Source: CAYOUV01 sp963790075 (GTDB lineage Bacteria; Chloroflexota; Anaerolineae; Anaerolineales; Villigracilaceae). Taken from it: DNA of 64,000 nucleotides. The notes under the pieces were generated by a model that was not told the origin of the DNA, searched no databases, and saw nothing but the letters and a program-made list of their open reading frames with translations. Location of the stretch: positions 372,001 to 436,000 of the forward strand of contig CAWBNG010000008.1 in NCBI GenBank assembly GCA_963790075.1, in the 5' to 3' direction. Shown here piece after piece: positions 54,421-62,920 of this stretch (positions are counted from its first letter, which is position 1; every line of letters begins with the position of its first letter). Made by a program: the position numbers and the translations under genes.

Positions 54421-55449
54421 CTATGCTGCCTCCTGTGATTTATCCTTGCGTTTCACCTTGAGCACGGCGATCTTGGTGGGGTGGTTGAACGGTGCCGGGT
54501 CGACCGGCGGCCCCCCCAGGCGGGTGTGGGGGTAACCGGTGAAATCCTCGGGCACCGGGATCAGGGTTTCGATTTGCAGATAGCCATCGGCGCAGAGTGC
54601 TGTCAGCGTCTGCATGTAGTCCTTTCCGCTGACGAATAAGGCGTTATTAATTGCCACCAGCCAGCCGCCATTCCTGATCAGCGGGCGGACTTTATTGATC
54701 AGCCTGGCACTGTCGCTTTCCAGGTCGACTTTGCCCTTTACCGTGCTGGAGAAGTATGGCGGGTCGAGGAATACACAATCGAACAACTCTCCACTGCGTT
54801 TGAGCTGGCTGATGAACGGGAAGAAATCTGCAGTTTGAAAGTCCTGTTTGTGAATCGGGAAGCCGTTCAGCGTGTAGGACGTTTTAGCCAGGTTGATGAA
54901 GTTCTGATTGCGGTCGAGATGGACGACTCTTGCAGCACCCCCGGCCTGGGCGGCGACGCCAAGGCTGCCTGTGTAGGCGAACGTGTTGAGCACGGTTTTA
55001 TCTCTCAGATTTGCGATGGCCCATTTACGTAAGTCCCGCGTATCAAGATAGAAACTGGAGTCGCGGTTCAGGTTCAGATCGACAGCGTACCAGACCCCGA
55101 ATTCCCGAATGCGGCGGTCGGGACCTTCCCCGTAGGTGAGCTGGCCACGTTTTTGCTGGCTTGTGGCCTCGTTACGGACTTTGACTACAAGCGCGGATAC
55201 CCAGGGCAATTTGGCTAAGATCACCTGTTGGGCTGTCTGGACGGCGGCTTGGCCTTGTGCCGGGGGATCGGCATAGTTGTGAATGACAGCCGTGCGGGCA
55301 TACAGGTCAATGGCGAGCGACGGGCAGCCCTCGGAAAAGCCGTTGAAAAGGCGAAAAGCGGTCTGATGCTTGTCATCAAACAGCGCTTCGCGGGCTGCGA
55401 TGGCTATCTCAAGCAAAACCGCCATTGAATCGTTATGGTTCATTTCCAT
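54421..55449 (-). CDS. Class I SAM-dependent methyltransferase (RlmI-like)
   Basis: 342 residues. The SAM fold includes VLNTFAYTGSLGVAAQAGGA and VHLDRN, and the catalytic-type motif is CVFLDPPYFSST, as in RlmI/RlmK rRNA methyltransferases. The N-terminal part resembles RlmI without a clear PUA domain. It probably methylates rRNA or another nucleic acid base; the site is unknown. First gene of the run toward hutI. Confidence 0.85.
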   Translation of the reverse strand: MEMNHNDSMAVLLEIAIAAREALFDDKHQTAFRLFNGFSEGCPSLAIDLYARTAVIHNYADPPAQGQAAVQTAQQVILAKLPWVSALVVKVRNEATSQQKRGQLTYGEGPDRRIREFGVWYAVDLNLNRDSSFYLDTRDLRKWAIANLRDKTVLNTFAYTGSLGVAAQAGGAARVVHLDRNQNFINLAKTSYTLNGFPIHKQDFQTADFFPFISQLKRSGELFDCVFLDPPYFSSTVKGKVDLESDSARLINKVRPLIRNGGWLVAINNALFVSGKDYMQTLTALCADGYLQIETLIPVPEDFTGYPHTRLGGPPVDPAPFNHPTKIAVLKVKRKDKSQEAA

Positions 55450-55509
55450 ACTTTATTTTACCCGCAGCTGGTCTGTCCCCCATAATTTAATGTTCATGGA
55501 TGGCTTTTC

Positions 55510-56376
55510 TTACGCGCTGGAGGCGTAAGCAATTGCATTCTTGCCATTATGTTTGACATCGTACATCAATTGATCGGCAGTCCGCAGGATTTCGTCCACG
55601 CTCTCGGGCGGCTTGACAAAAGTGATTGCGCCAATACTCAAGGTGACTGCCCACTGGTTTTGTTGCATTTCGTCGAGAACTAAACCATGCAGACGAGTCA
55701 GCAGGGATTGAGCAGCTTTCTGGCTGGTTTGCGGCAGCAGCAGGGCAAACTCGTCCCCACCGATACGAGCCACCGCATCCAGGTTGCGTGTGTTGCGCGT
55801 GAGGTTGTCTGCTAAAACGCGCAGGAGCTTATCGCCGACGCTATGCCCGAACCGGTCATTGATGTCTTTGAAGCAATCCAGGTCGATGTAGGCTAGTGTA
55901 AAAGGACTCAGGTAGCGTTGAGCCCGCTGGATTTCTTGGTTGGCGGTTTCGTAGAATGCGCGGCTGTTGAGCACACCGGTCAGGAAATCTGTCCGTGCCA
56001 GTATTTTCTCAGTATTTAGGAGGCGCCGCGATTCGGCCAGCAAGAAAGTCGCAAAAATGAAGATTCCCATCCGCATGACTGCATTCCAAAAAGGGATCAG
56101 CACGTTGGAGAATTGCTGCCCTGACAACTGGTTGGCAATCAACCAGATGGCTGCGCTCTCGATGGAGACCAGTACTCCGGCCCGTCTACCGGCTGTCCAG
56201 GCCGCCAGGGAGACAGGTATCAGATAAAATAATGAAAATGAAATTTCAAAGCCTGTCCAGAAATCCAGAACCCCCAGTAGCATGGCAAGCAAGAAAGATA
56301 TCAGCAGCATCAGCCCCGCTGGCTGCTTTTCTAAAGTTTCTAGTAAGTGGTGAAAAATGCTTTTCTTGGCAGGCAC
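55510..56376 (-). CDS. GGDEF diguanylate cyclase, membrane bound
   Basis: 288 residues from a GTG. The N-terminal half has about four to five membrane helices (LMLLISFLLAMLLGVLDF and following) without a known sensor family. The GGDEF domain has AYIDLDCFKDINDRFGHSVGD and the intact active site RIGGDEFALLLP. It makes cyclic di-GMP. No EAL domain is seen. Single gene, minus strand. Confidence 0.92.
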   Translation of the reverse strand: MPAKKSIFHHLLETLEKQPAGLMLLISFLLAMLLGVLDFWTGFEISFSLFYLIPVSLAAWTAGRRAGVLVSIESAAIWLIANQLSGQQFSNVLIPFWNAVMRMGIFIFATFLLAESRRLLNTEKILARTDFLTGVLNSRAFYETANQEIQRAQRYLSPFTLAYIDLDCFKDINDRFGHSVGDKLLRVLADNLTRNTRNLDAVARIGGDEFALLLPQTSQKAAQSLLTRLHGLVLDEMQQNQWAVTLSIGAITFVKPPESVDEILRTADQLMYDVKHNGKNAIAYASSA

Positions 56377-56458
56377 ACATCCATTGTAGTCATTTTTCAG
56401 GATGATAGCGACAACCGTAAGGAAGCTCTAAACTCGGTTCGTTTTCGGTAATTCTGCC

Positions 56459-57037
56459 TCATGAAAGTTCTTGTCCCAGCAGCAGCGTGCTCAGATCGCC
56501 CGGCGTGGGCGGCATGTGGTAGACGAAGATCAACTCCTGGTCATCGTAGTTCTCCGGCTGCCAGCCGGGGATATCGGCCGAGACGGCCACCACGCGCGCA
56601 CCAGGCCTGAGTTGGCGTTCCAGTTGCGGGGCCAGGCGGGCTGCTTTGGCTGAGGTCAGGTAGGCGTAGACCACGTCGGCCTCTTTTAAATCGACTTTGT
56701 AATAATCCTTGCGCCGAATCCTGATTTGCCCGGCAAGGCCATTGAACACGGTTCGCAGCCAGGCGACCAGACACTGGAGCGGGCCGATCTCGATCCCCAC
56801 TGCACGTGCGCCAAACTCACGCGCAGCCATGATCAGCACGCGCCCATCTCCTGCGGCCAGGTCAAACAGCACCTCGCCGGGTTGCAAGTCCACCAGTTCA
56901 AGTGCCTTGCGGATGCGTGCAAGCCGCGTTGGCACCCAGGGCCGGCCGTACAGGATCGGCAGGAGAACCCACAACCACCAGATGACAAACAGGACGACGA
57001 CAACGTACGTCAGGGTGAGGCGCAGCAATTCGTTCAT
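56459..57037 (-). CDS. Membrane-anchored SAM-dependent methyltransferase
   Basis: 192 residues. The N-terminal helix (LTLTYVVVVLFVIWWLWVLLP) anchors a methyltransferase core: FDLAAGDGRVLIMAAREFGA (motif I) and AVGIEIGPLQC. KEADVVYAYLTSA fills the position of the D/N-PP-like motif. It resembles ATP-synthase-c-subunit/FAM173-type lysine methyltransferases. The start overlaps the MFS stop as ATGA. Confidence 0.8.
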   Translation of the reverse strand: MNELLRLTLTYVVVVLFVIWWLWVLLPILYGRPWVPTRLARIRKALELVDLQPGEVLFDLAAGDGRVLIMAAREFGARAVGIEIGPLQCLVAWLRTVFNGLAGQIRIRRKDYYKVDLKEADVVYAYLTSAKAARLAPQLERQLRPGARVVAVSADIPGWQPENYDDQELIFVYHMPPTPGDLSTLLLGQELS

Positions 57038-58185
57038 CTCATTTCCTTTTGCATACGTCGTAGCGCCAGCAGGGCGATCAGGTTGAAGGCCACCGCCCCC
57101 AGCGCCACGGCCAGGAATCCGAAGCGGTACAGGAAGGGCGCCAGCGGCGCACCCACTGCGCGTCCCAGCGAGAGTGCGGCTACATTGAAGGCCATCATGG
57201 TAGCCCGCGCCTTGGGCAGCACTTCGGTCATCATTGGGATGACACTGACCAGCGTGAATTCAAAGGTGATGTAAAACAGGAACAGCCCCGCCAATGCGCC
57301 AGCCTGGCTCCTCCCCAGCCAGGGTAGGCCCAGCGCGGCCAGACAGTTGCCAACCAGCCCAAGCGCGACCGCGCGCGGCTTACCGAGCCGGTCCACGAAA
57401 AAGGCTACCAGCCCCTCTCCGCCTAATTCCGAGAGGCCGATCACCGCCGCCGAAGCACCCAGAGCGGCGATCTGCAAGCCAAAGGAATCCTCCAGCCAGA
57501 CACCGAAGATCAGATTGACCACCTCGTTGGCAGTGCTGGCCCAAAGCCCCACGGAAAGACCTGCCAGGGCCGGCAGGGAAGTCAGCACGACCCGGAAATT
57601 GGTCCAGAGCGGATTGCGCCGGCTTTCGCCTGGTTTGTCCCCGGGCAGCATGATAGCCAGCCCGATAAAAGTCAGCAAGGCGAGCAGGGTCAGCAAAGGG
57701 AAGGGTGCCATCCAGCCCCAGCGGGTGATGAAGAAACCCATCAGCGGGATGCCGAAGATGAAGGCGAACGACCAGCCCATCTCGGTCAGGGCGATCACCA
57801 GCCCGCGTCGTTCGTAAGGGATGCGGTCACCCAGGTCGGCTTGCATGGACGGGTCGAAGACGTATTTGCCGAGGGTGGTCAAGATCAGCGCGAGGACCAG
57901 GATTGGGAAGCTCGGCCAGACCACCACCAGCGTTGTACCCAGGATGAATAGGCCCAGTCCGAAGAGCATGCCAAACTTGCGTCCCCGGCTGTCAGCCACC
58001 GAAGCGGCGAAGGGGCCAAAGGTTCCGACCACCGAGCGGGCGGTCAGCGCCAGGGACATCGATTCGAGATTTACGCCCAGGCCGCGCGCAAAGACCGGCA
58101 GGAACGGGTAGACCATCCGGTACATGGTGTTGAACACTGTCCGGGTGATGACGAAGACCGGCAGTTGAAAGCGCAGGCGTTTCAA
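57034..58185 (-). CDS. Major facilitator superfamily transporter
   Basis: 383 residues from a TTG start, 12 membrane helices. The signature loop reads SVADSRGRKFGMLFG after helix 2, and FFVDRLGKPRAVALG in the second half is the matching repeat. Substrate is not apparent; the layout fits drug or small-molecule efflux. Middle gene of a three-gene run. Confidence 0.9.
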   Translation of the reverse strand: MKRLRFQLPVFVITRTVFNTMYRMVYPFLPVFARGLGVNLESMSLALTARSVVGTFGPFAASVADSRGRKFGMLFGLGLFILGTTLVVVWPSFPILVLALILTTLGKYVFDPSMQADLGDRIPYERRGLVIALTEMGWSFAFIFGIPLMGFFITRWGWMAPFPLLTLLALLTFIGLAIMLPGDKPGESRRNPLWTNFRVVLTSLPALAGLSVGLWASTANEVVNLIFGVWLEDSFGLQIAALGASAAVIGLSELGGEGLVAFFVDRLGKPRAVALGLVGNCLAALGLPWLGRSQAGALAGLFLFYITFEFTLVSVIPMMTEVLPKARATMMAFNVAALSLGRAVGAPLAPFLYRFGFLAVALGAVAFNLIALLALRRMQKEMR

Positions 58186-58186
58186 G

Positions 58187-58801
58187 TTACTTTTGGGGAG
58201 GAGACAGGGTCAGCCACCAGCGGGTCAGGAAGTAGGCAGCCACCCAGGTCAGCAGGTTCAGGGCCACAAAGAAAAGGATGACATTCCACAAGCCTGAGGA
58301 GAAGATGGGTGAGGGCGGTGGGTGCATGACGTAGCTGGCGGTGGAGAAGACCAGCCGCAGCACGACGATGAAAATCAGGTTGGCGGCCGAGGTCAGCGGC
58401 AGGCTGTCCATCAACCACAAGCCGAATTGCAGCAGGAAGCCGGCTACTGCGAAGATCAGCGCCAGGCGGAAGCGCGGCTCTGCCAGGAACAGGCCGTTCC
58501 AGTTGGCCTCCATGGCCCACAAAGACATCGGCAGGTAGGTGATCCAGAAGACGATGCCGGTGCGACCCAGGGCCTGCGACCAGCGCTGAAAGCTCTCACG
58601 GCGGGTCAGCAGGCCGAATAGACCAGCGATCCCGGCGGCGATGAAAGCCACCTCCGCGGCCAGCACCCAGGCCCCGTGCAGGTAGACAATGCGCACGTTG
58701 GCCCCCAGCGATTTTTCTGGTGGGCCGAAGACGGCCATCAGGGAGATCAGCATGACGCTGACGGCGAACCAGAACAAGGGGGATTTAGTGACTTTGGGCA
58801 T
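58187..58801 (-). CDS. Six-helix membrane protein of unknown function
   Basis: 204 residues with about six membrane helices. The segment RIVYLHGAWVLAAEVAF recalls cytochrome c biogenesis CcmC/CcsA proteins, but the WWD haem motif is absent, so I leave the function open. A TAAAAT box sits 7 nt before the ATG, so the transcript may be leaderless. It heads the run with the MFS transporter and the methyltransferase. Confidence 0.7.
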   Translation of the reverse strand: MPKVTKSPLFWFAVSVMLISLMAVFGPPEKSLGANVRIVYLHGAWVLAAEVAFIAAGIAGLFGLLTRRESFQRWSQALGRTGIVFWITYLPMSLWAMEANWNGLFLAEPRFRLALIFAVAGFLLQFGLWLMDSLPLTSAANLIFIVVLRLVFSTASYVMHPPPSPIFSSGLWNVILFFVALNLLTWVAAYFLTRWWLTLSPPQK

Positions 58802-58966
58802 GGGGCGAATTTTACCTTAGAATACTGCTCTGCCTTTCATGGATGTTATCCGAGCTATGAGTTTTGTGGTCCGGATGAGGAAACCTTTACAAATCTTTGA
58901 ATTATCTCCACAATTTCTGCATACTAAGTGATTATGATACAGATGTTAATTAGAAGGAGTATGAAG

Positions 58967-59425
58967 ATGAAAAAAGTATGGAAATGGATCCTTGGGATCG
59001 TGATTGTACTGGTAGTTGTGGGCGTTCTGGTGGCTGCGGCATTCGCCTTTCGTGGCGCGATGAACTACAATTTCCGCGCCGGGGTCATGCCTCAGGGAAA
59101 CGGCTGGAATGGCCGCTCGTTTGAAGGCTATCAAGGCGGGCGTTACCCGATGGGTCCCGGAATGGGGATGCCGGGTGGACGCGGCTACTCGCACTTTGAA
59201 GGTGGCTTTATGTTCCTCGGCCTGATCTTCCGCGCGATCATCCCGCTGGGCCTGTTGGCCCTGCTGGTCTATGGGGCTTACTGGCTGGGCAAGCGCAAGA
59301 ACGCTCCCAGCCTGGTACCCACCACACCAGTTCCTGCACCTGTCTCGACGCATGCTTGTGAAAAATGCGGCCATTCGGTCCAGGATGACTGGCGCAACTG
59401 CCCGTATTGCGGCAAGAAACAATAA
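58967..59425 (+). CDS. Zinc-ribbon membrane protein
   Basis: 152 residues from ATG 58967, which lies 7 nt after AAGGAG; the ATG at 58961 is too close to it. Two hydrophobic segments (ILGIVIVLVVVGVLVAAAFA and FLGLIFRAIIPLGLLALLVYG) flank a Gly/Met/Arg-rich stretch. A C-terminal zinc ribbon (CEKCGHSVQDDWRNCPYCG) follows. The role is unknown. Confidence 0.75.
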   Translation: MKKVWKWILGIVIVLVVVGVLVAAAFAFRGAMNYNFRAGVMPQGNGWNGRSFEGYQGGRYPMGPGMGMPGGRGYSHFEGGFMFLGLIFRAIIPLGLLALLVYGAYWLGKRKNAPSLVPTTPVPAPVSTHACEKCGHSVQDDWRNCPYCGKKQ

Positions 59426-59441
59426 GGCTTCCCCTGATGCA

Positions 59442-59476
59442 GACAGCCCGGCTTTATAGGCCGGGCTGTCCTGTTA
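59442..59476. terminator. Hairpin terminator between the zinc-ribbon gene and hutU
   Basis: Stem GACAGCCCGGC / GCCGGGCTGTC (11 bp perfect) with weak T-rich flanks on the plus side. Confidence 0.6.
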
Positions 59477-59495
59477 TTTGGGGGTTTGAGCTGGA

Positions 59496-61148
59496 TTACT
59501 TCAGCATCGGCATCTGGATGCCGTACCGCTTGGCGGCGGCGATGGCTAGCTCATATCCCGCATCGGCGTGCCGCACCACGCCCAGGCCGGGATCGGTGGT
59601 CAGCACACGTTCCAGGCGGACGGCCGCTTCCGGCGTGCCGTCCGCCACAATGACCTGCCCGGCGTGCTGGCTGTAGCCGATACCCACCCCGCCGCCATGG
59701 TGGAACGAAACCCAGGTCGCCCCGCCAACGGCATTGATCAGCGCGTTCAGGATCGGCCAGTCAGAGACGGCGTCGGTGCCATCCTTCATCCCCTCCGTTT
59801 CGCGGTTGGGACTGGCGACCGAGCCCGAGTCCAGGTGGTCGCGGCCGATCACGATCGGGGCTTTCAATTCGCCCTGCGCCACCATCTCATTGAACATCAA
59901 ACCCGCTGCGACGCGCTCGCCGTATCCCAGCCAGCAGATGCGCGCCGGTAATCCCTGGAAGGGCACTTTTTCTCTAGCCAGCTTCAGCCAGCGATGCAGG
60001 TGTTCGTCTTCAGGGAAGAGTTCCCTAATCGCTTCATCGGTCTTGTAAATATCCTCCGGGTCGCCGGAAAGCGCCACCCAGCGGAAGGGACCCTTTCCCT
60101 CGCAGAAGAGTGGGCGGATGTAGGCCGGGACGAAACCGGGAAATTCGAAGGCATCCGTCACACCCCAGTCGAAGGCGCGCTGGCGCAGGTTGTTGCCGTA
60201 ATCGAACACTTCCGCGCCCTGGCGCTGGAATTCCAGCATGGCCTGGACGTGCTTGGCCATCGAAGCCATGCTCAGCTCCTCGTATTTCTTGGGATTGGAC
60301 TTGCGCATTTCATCAGACGCGACCAGCGAAAGCCCGGATGGAACATAGGAAAGCACATCGTGGGCCGGGGTCTGGTCGGTGACCACGTCGGGGGTGACGC
60401 CGCGCATGGCCAGTTCCTGGTAGATGTCGGCGGCGTTGCCGATCAGGCCGATCGAACGCGGGAGTCCCTTGTCCCGGTACTCCTCGACCAGGGTCATGGC
60501 TTCCTCGAGCGAATCGACGACCATATCCACAAAGCCCATCTCGAGGCGGCGCTTGGCGTGCTGCGGATCGACCTCGACGATCAGGCCGACCCCTTCGTTC
60601 ATGGTGATCGCCAGCGGCTGGGCACCGCCCATCCCACCCAGGCCGGCGGTCAGCGAAAATTTGCCTTTGAGCGAGCCCCAGCCGCGTTGCTGTGCCAGAG
60701 CGCCGAAGGTTTCGTAAGTGCCCTGCAGGATGCCCTGCGTGCCAATGTAAATCCACGAACCGGCGGTCATCTGCCCGAACATGATCAGTCCCTGGGCGGC
60801 CAGTTTGTCAAAGTGCTCCTGCGTGGCCCAGTGTGGGACCAGGTTGGAATTGGCGATCAGGACACGCGGCGCGTCCGTATGGGACTTGAAGATCGCCACC
60901 GGTTTTCCGGACTGCACCAGCAGTGTCTCGTCTTCTTCCAGGTTTTTGAGCGAATCAAGAATGGCGTCGAAGGCTTCCCAGGAACGAGCGGCCTGTCCGC
61001 GCCCACCGTAGACCACCAGGTCCTGCGGGCGCTCGGCCACTTCCGGGTCAAGGTTGTTTTGGATCATGCGGTAGGGGGCTTCGATCAGCCAGTTTTTACA
61101 GGTCAGTTGCGTGCCGCGCGGGGCGCGCACTTCACGTGGACCGGACAT
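59496..61148 (-). CDS. hutU: Urocanate hydratase
   Basis: 550 residues, full family length. NAD-binding GLGGMGGAQPLAITMNEG and the catalytic-Cys region ARICWLGYGERVA are present, with IVIGRDHLDSGSVASPNRET near the substrate. It hydrates urocanate to imidazolone-propionate, feeding HutI. It has GGAG upstream of the start and is monocistronic in view of flanking terminators. Confidence 0.96.
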   Translation of the reverse strand: MSGPREVRAPRGTQLTCKNWLIEAPYRMIQNNLDPEVAERPQDLVVYGGRGQAARSWEAFDAILDSLKNLEEDETLLVQSGKPVAIFKSHTDAPRVLIANSNLVPHWATQEHFDKLAAQGLIMFGQMTAGSWIYIGTQGILQGTYETFGALAQQRGWGSLKGKFSLTAGLGGMGGAQPLAITMNEGVGLIVEVDPQHAKRRLEMGFVDMVVDSLEEAMTLVEEYRDKGLPRSIGLIGNAADIYQELAMRGVTPDVVTDQTPAHDVLSYVPSGLSLVASDEMRKSNPKKYEELSMASMAKHVQAMLEFQRQGAEVFDYGNNLRQRAFDWGVTDAFEFPGFVPAYIRPLFCEGKGPFRWVALSGDPEDIYKTDEAIRELFPEDEHLHRWLKLAREKVPFQGLPARICWLGYGERVAAGLMFNEMVAQGELKAPIVIGRDHLDSGSVASPNRETEGMKDGTDAVSDWPILNALINAVGGATWVSFHHGGGVGIGYSQHAGQVIVADGTPEAAVRLERVLTTDPGLGVVRHADAGYELAIAAAKRYGIQMPMLK

Positions 61149-61163
61149 ACACTTCTCCTTTCA

Positions 61164-61201
61164 AGAAAAAATCCCTCATGGCTTATTATAAGCCGTGAGG
61201 G
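61164..61201 (-). terminator. Terminator of the 61219-61641 gene
   Basis: A 13-bp stem (one G-T pair) around a TTA loop, 61173-61201; on the minus strand it is followed by ATTTTTTC. Confidence 0.8.
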
Positions 61202-61218
61202 AAAAATATCGCCATTTG

Positions 61219-61641
61219 TTATCTGTGCGGTCTACGCAATAAACCGGCAACTCCCAGCACTGTCAGGAATGCCCCGGTCTGGAAAACAAACCCGAATCCC
61301 ATGAGACCAAGCGTGAAACGATAAAGTAGTGATATGCGTGGTAAAAAGGCACGCAAGTACAATCCATACGGCGTGACAAGCCAGAGCACGAGCAAGCCCA
61401 GGATTGCGGAAGACCAGCTAGCCAGCGTGTCTTTCCTGGATCTGACCAAAATCAGCCAAACCAGGAAGACCATCGTCGTGGAAAAGGCCAGTTCGATGAG
61501 CACGTTTAACCACAATGTGGCAGCAGGATTTAACGTGCTGGCATGTATCTTACCCAGGGCTTCCCAGGCGAGATCAAAGCCATAGGCCAGGGACAATGTC
61601 GCTAAAATTGCCAAAAGGGAAAGAATTCTTGTACTTTTCAT
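61219..61641 (-). CDS. Four-helix membrane protein, paralogue A
   Basis: 140 residues, four membrane helices. The pattern LLVLWLVTPYGLYLRAFLP and the ending GAFLTVLGVAGLLRR are shared with the next gene (paralogue B). No known family or motif is recognised. No good Shine-Dalgarno site is seen. Confidence 0.65.
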   Translation of the reverse strand: MKSTRILSLLAILATLSLAYGFDLAWEALGKIHASTLNPAATLWLNVLIELAFSTTMVFLVWLILVRSRKDTLASWSSAILGLLVLWLVTPYGLYLRAFLPRISLLYRFTLGLMGFGFVFQTGAFLTVLGVAGLLRRPHR

Positions 61642-61725
61642 GGCGTCATCAATATATTTCCCCCAAAAGAGATTTCCCTAACGCTAATTTCCACAACGAA
61701 GCAGGCTGCGATGGCTTTGTCATGA

Positions 61726-62130
61726 CTAGGCGCGGAAAAACTCCCCGATCCCGAGCACAGTGATAATTGCACCGGCCACTGTTAAAAAGCCAAATTCTCC
61801 GAAGTTTTCCAGGAAAGCATACGTTTGCGAGCCTAGCATGGGAGCGATCAAGGCATAGCTGTAGGGCGTACTGAGCCAAAGTGTGATTAAACCGACCAGT
61901 AGAAATAGAACGCCGACCAGATTATCCCGATCGTCCGCGAAAAGGGCGATCCAGATCAATGCGATCAGGACGATGAAAAGTACGATGATGGCTAAGATAT
62001 AGGCTGTAGAGGCTGACACTATTCTGGAAAAGAACAGCCCGCGAAAGAAAGTGGTGTAGTGATCGACTACGAAAGCCACAATGATCGAGATAACCATCAA
62101 AATGATCGAGAGAAACCTGTTTATGCTCAT
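61726..62130 (-). CDS. Four-helix membrane protein, paralogue B
   Basis: 134 residues from ATG 62130 with GGAAGA upstream; the longer frame to 62184 lacks a site. LITLWLSTPYSYALIAPML and AIITVLGIGEFFRA match paralogue A. Helices 1-2 (FLSIILMVISIIVAFVV, AYILAIIVLFIVLIALI) are strongly hydrophobic. Function unknown. Confidence 0.65.
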   Translation of the reverse strand: MSINRFLSIILMVISIIVAFVVDHYTTFFRGLFFSRIVSASTAYILAIIVLFIVLIALIWIALFADDRDNLVGVLFLLVGLITLWLSTPYSYALIAPMLGSQTYAFLENFGEFGFLTVAGAIITVLGIGEFFRA

Positions 62131-62261
62131 CGTTTCTTCCTTTGGTAAGTTTCTGAAAAAATGGTCTATATGATTATATGTCATTTACCCATGAATTAGA
62201 CTGGATTGCTCGGGATGCGAATGGCGCGCTTGGATTTCGTGTTTTCTCTCCTCGCGGATTA

Positions 62262-62303
62262 AACTGAAACCCCTCCCGCTGATTATCCAACGGGAGGGGA
62301 AAC
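62262..62303 (-). terminator. Terminator of the Rrf2 gene
   Basis: Stem CCCCTCCCG / CGGGAGGGG with a 12-nt loop, followed on the minus strand by TTTCAGTTT. Confidence 0.7.
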
Positions 62304-62319
62304 AAGCGACTTGGGCTAA

Positions 62320-62736
62320 TTAAGCAGCAACAGCGGATTGTTGGAGCAAGGCTTCGAAATCCGTGCTCTTCAGCCGTGCGACCAGGTCGTTTTGCGCTTC
62401 GCACCAGACCGGGCGTAGCGGACAATCCTCATCAAAGGTGCAGGTACCACTATCACCAACGCACTCATTAAGCTGGATTGGACCGTCGATGGCTTCGATC
62501 ACCTCTAACAGCGTGATCTCTTTGGGTTCGCGTGCCAGGGTTACGCCGCCCCGCGCCCCGCGCGAGGTGTGCAACAATCCCGCGATAGAGAGCTGAGAGA
62601 TGATTTTTGCCAAAAATGATGGCGGGATGTGCTGTGCCTGTGCCACCTGACTGGTGGCGGCACGCTGGCTGGAGCCCAATCGGGCCAGATAAAGTACCGC
62701 GCGGACTGCGTAATCTGCCTGGCGAGTGATTTGCAT
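62320..62736 (-). CDS. Rrf2-family transcriptional regulator
   Basis: 138 residues. The winged helix-turn-helix begins MQITRQADYAVRAVLYLARL, with IPPSFLAKIISQLSIAGLL and RGARGGVTLA as in IscR/NsrR/CymR. Three to four Cys in ECVGDSGTCTFDEDCPLRPVWC fit an Fe-S cluster ligand set, so it probably senses iron, nitric oxide or redox state. A matched operator-like site lies in its promoter region. Confidence 0.93.
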   Translation of the reverse strand: MQITRQADYAVRAVLYLARLGSSQRAATSQVAQAQHIPPSFLAKIISQLSIAGLLHTSRGARGGVTLAREPKEITLLEVIEAIDGPIQLNECVGDSGTCTFDEDCPLRPVWCEAQNDLVARLKSTDFEALLQQSAVAA

Positions 62737-62811
62737 TGTTCTTTCCTCTCTGGCAATACAGGTAATTTTTATCGTCTTATGCGATTTTATTGTGCATTCC
62801 TATTCAATACA

Positions 62812-62827
62812 AGTGATGGAGGTCATG
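62812..62827. promoter_or_regulatory. AGTGATGGAGGTCATG site upstream of the Rrf2 gene
   Basis: TGAT-N4-GTCA core, matched by a nearly identical site at 63862-63877. It resembles CRP/FNR-family (DNR-type) boxes. Confidence 0.5.
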
Positions 62828-62861
62828 CTTCAAATATGACCTTTTACTCCGATTTTTGTCC

Positions 62862-62900
62862 AAAAAATCCGGACCAGATATGACATTCCGGTCCGGATTT
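62862..62900 (-). terminator. Terminator of the toast-rack lipoprotein gene
   Basis: Stem AAATCCGGACC / GGTCCGGATTT (11 bp) followed on the minus strand by a T-run. Confidence 0.85.
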
Positions 62901-62920
62901 GTGGCATTTACCCCAAATAT

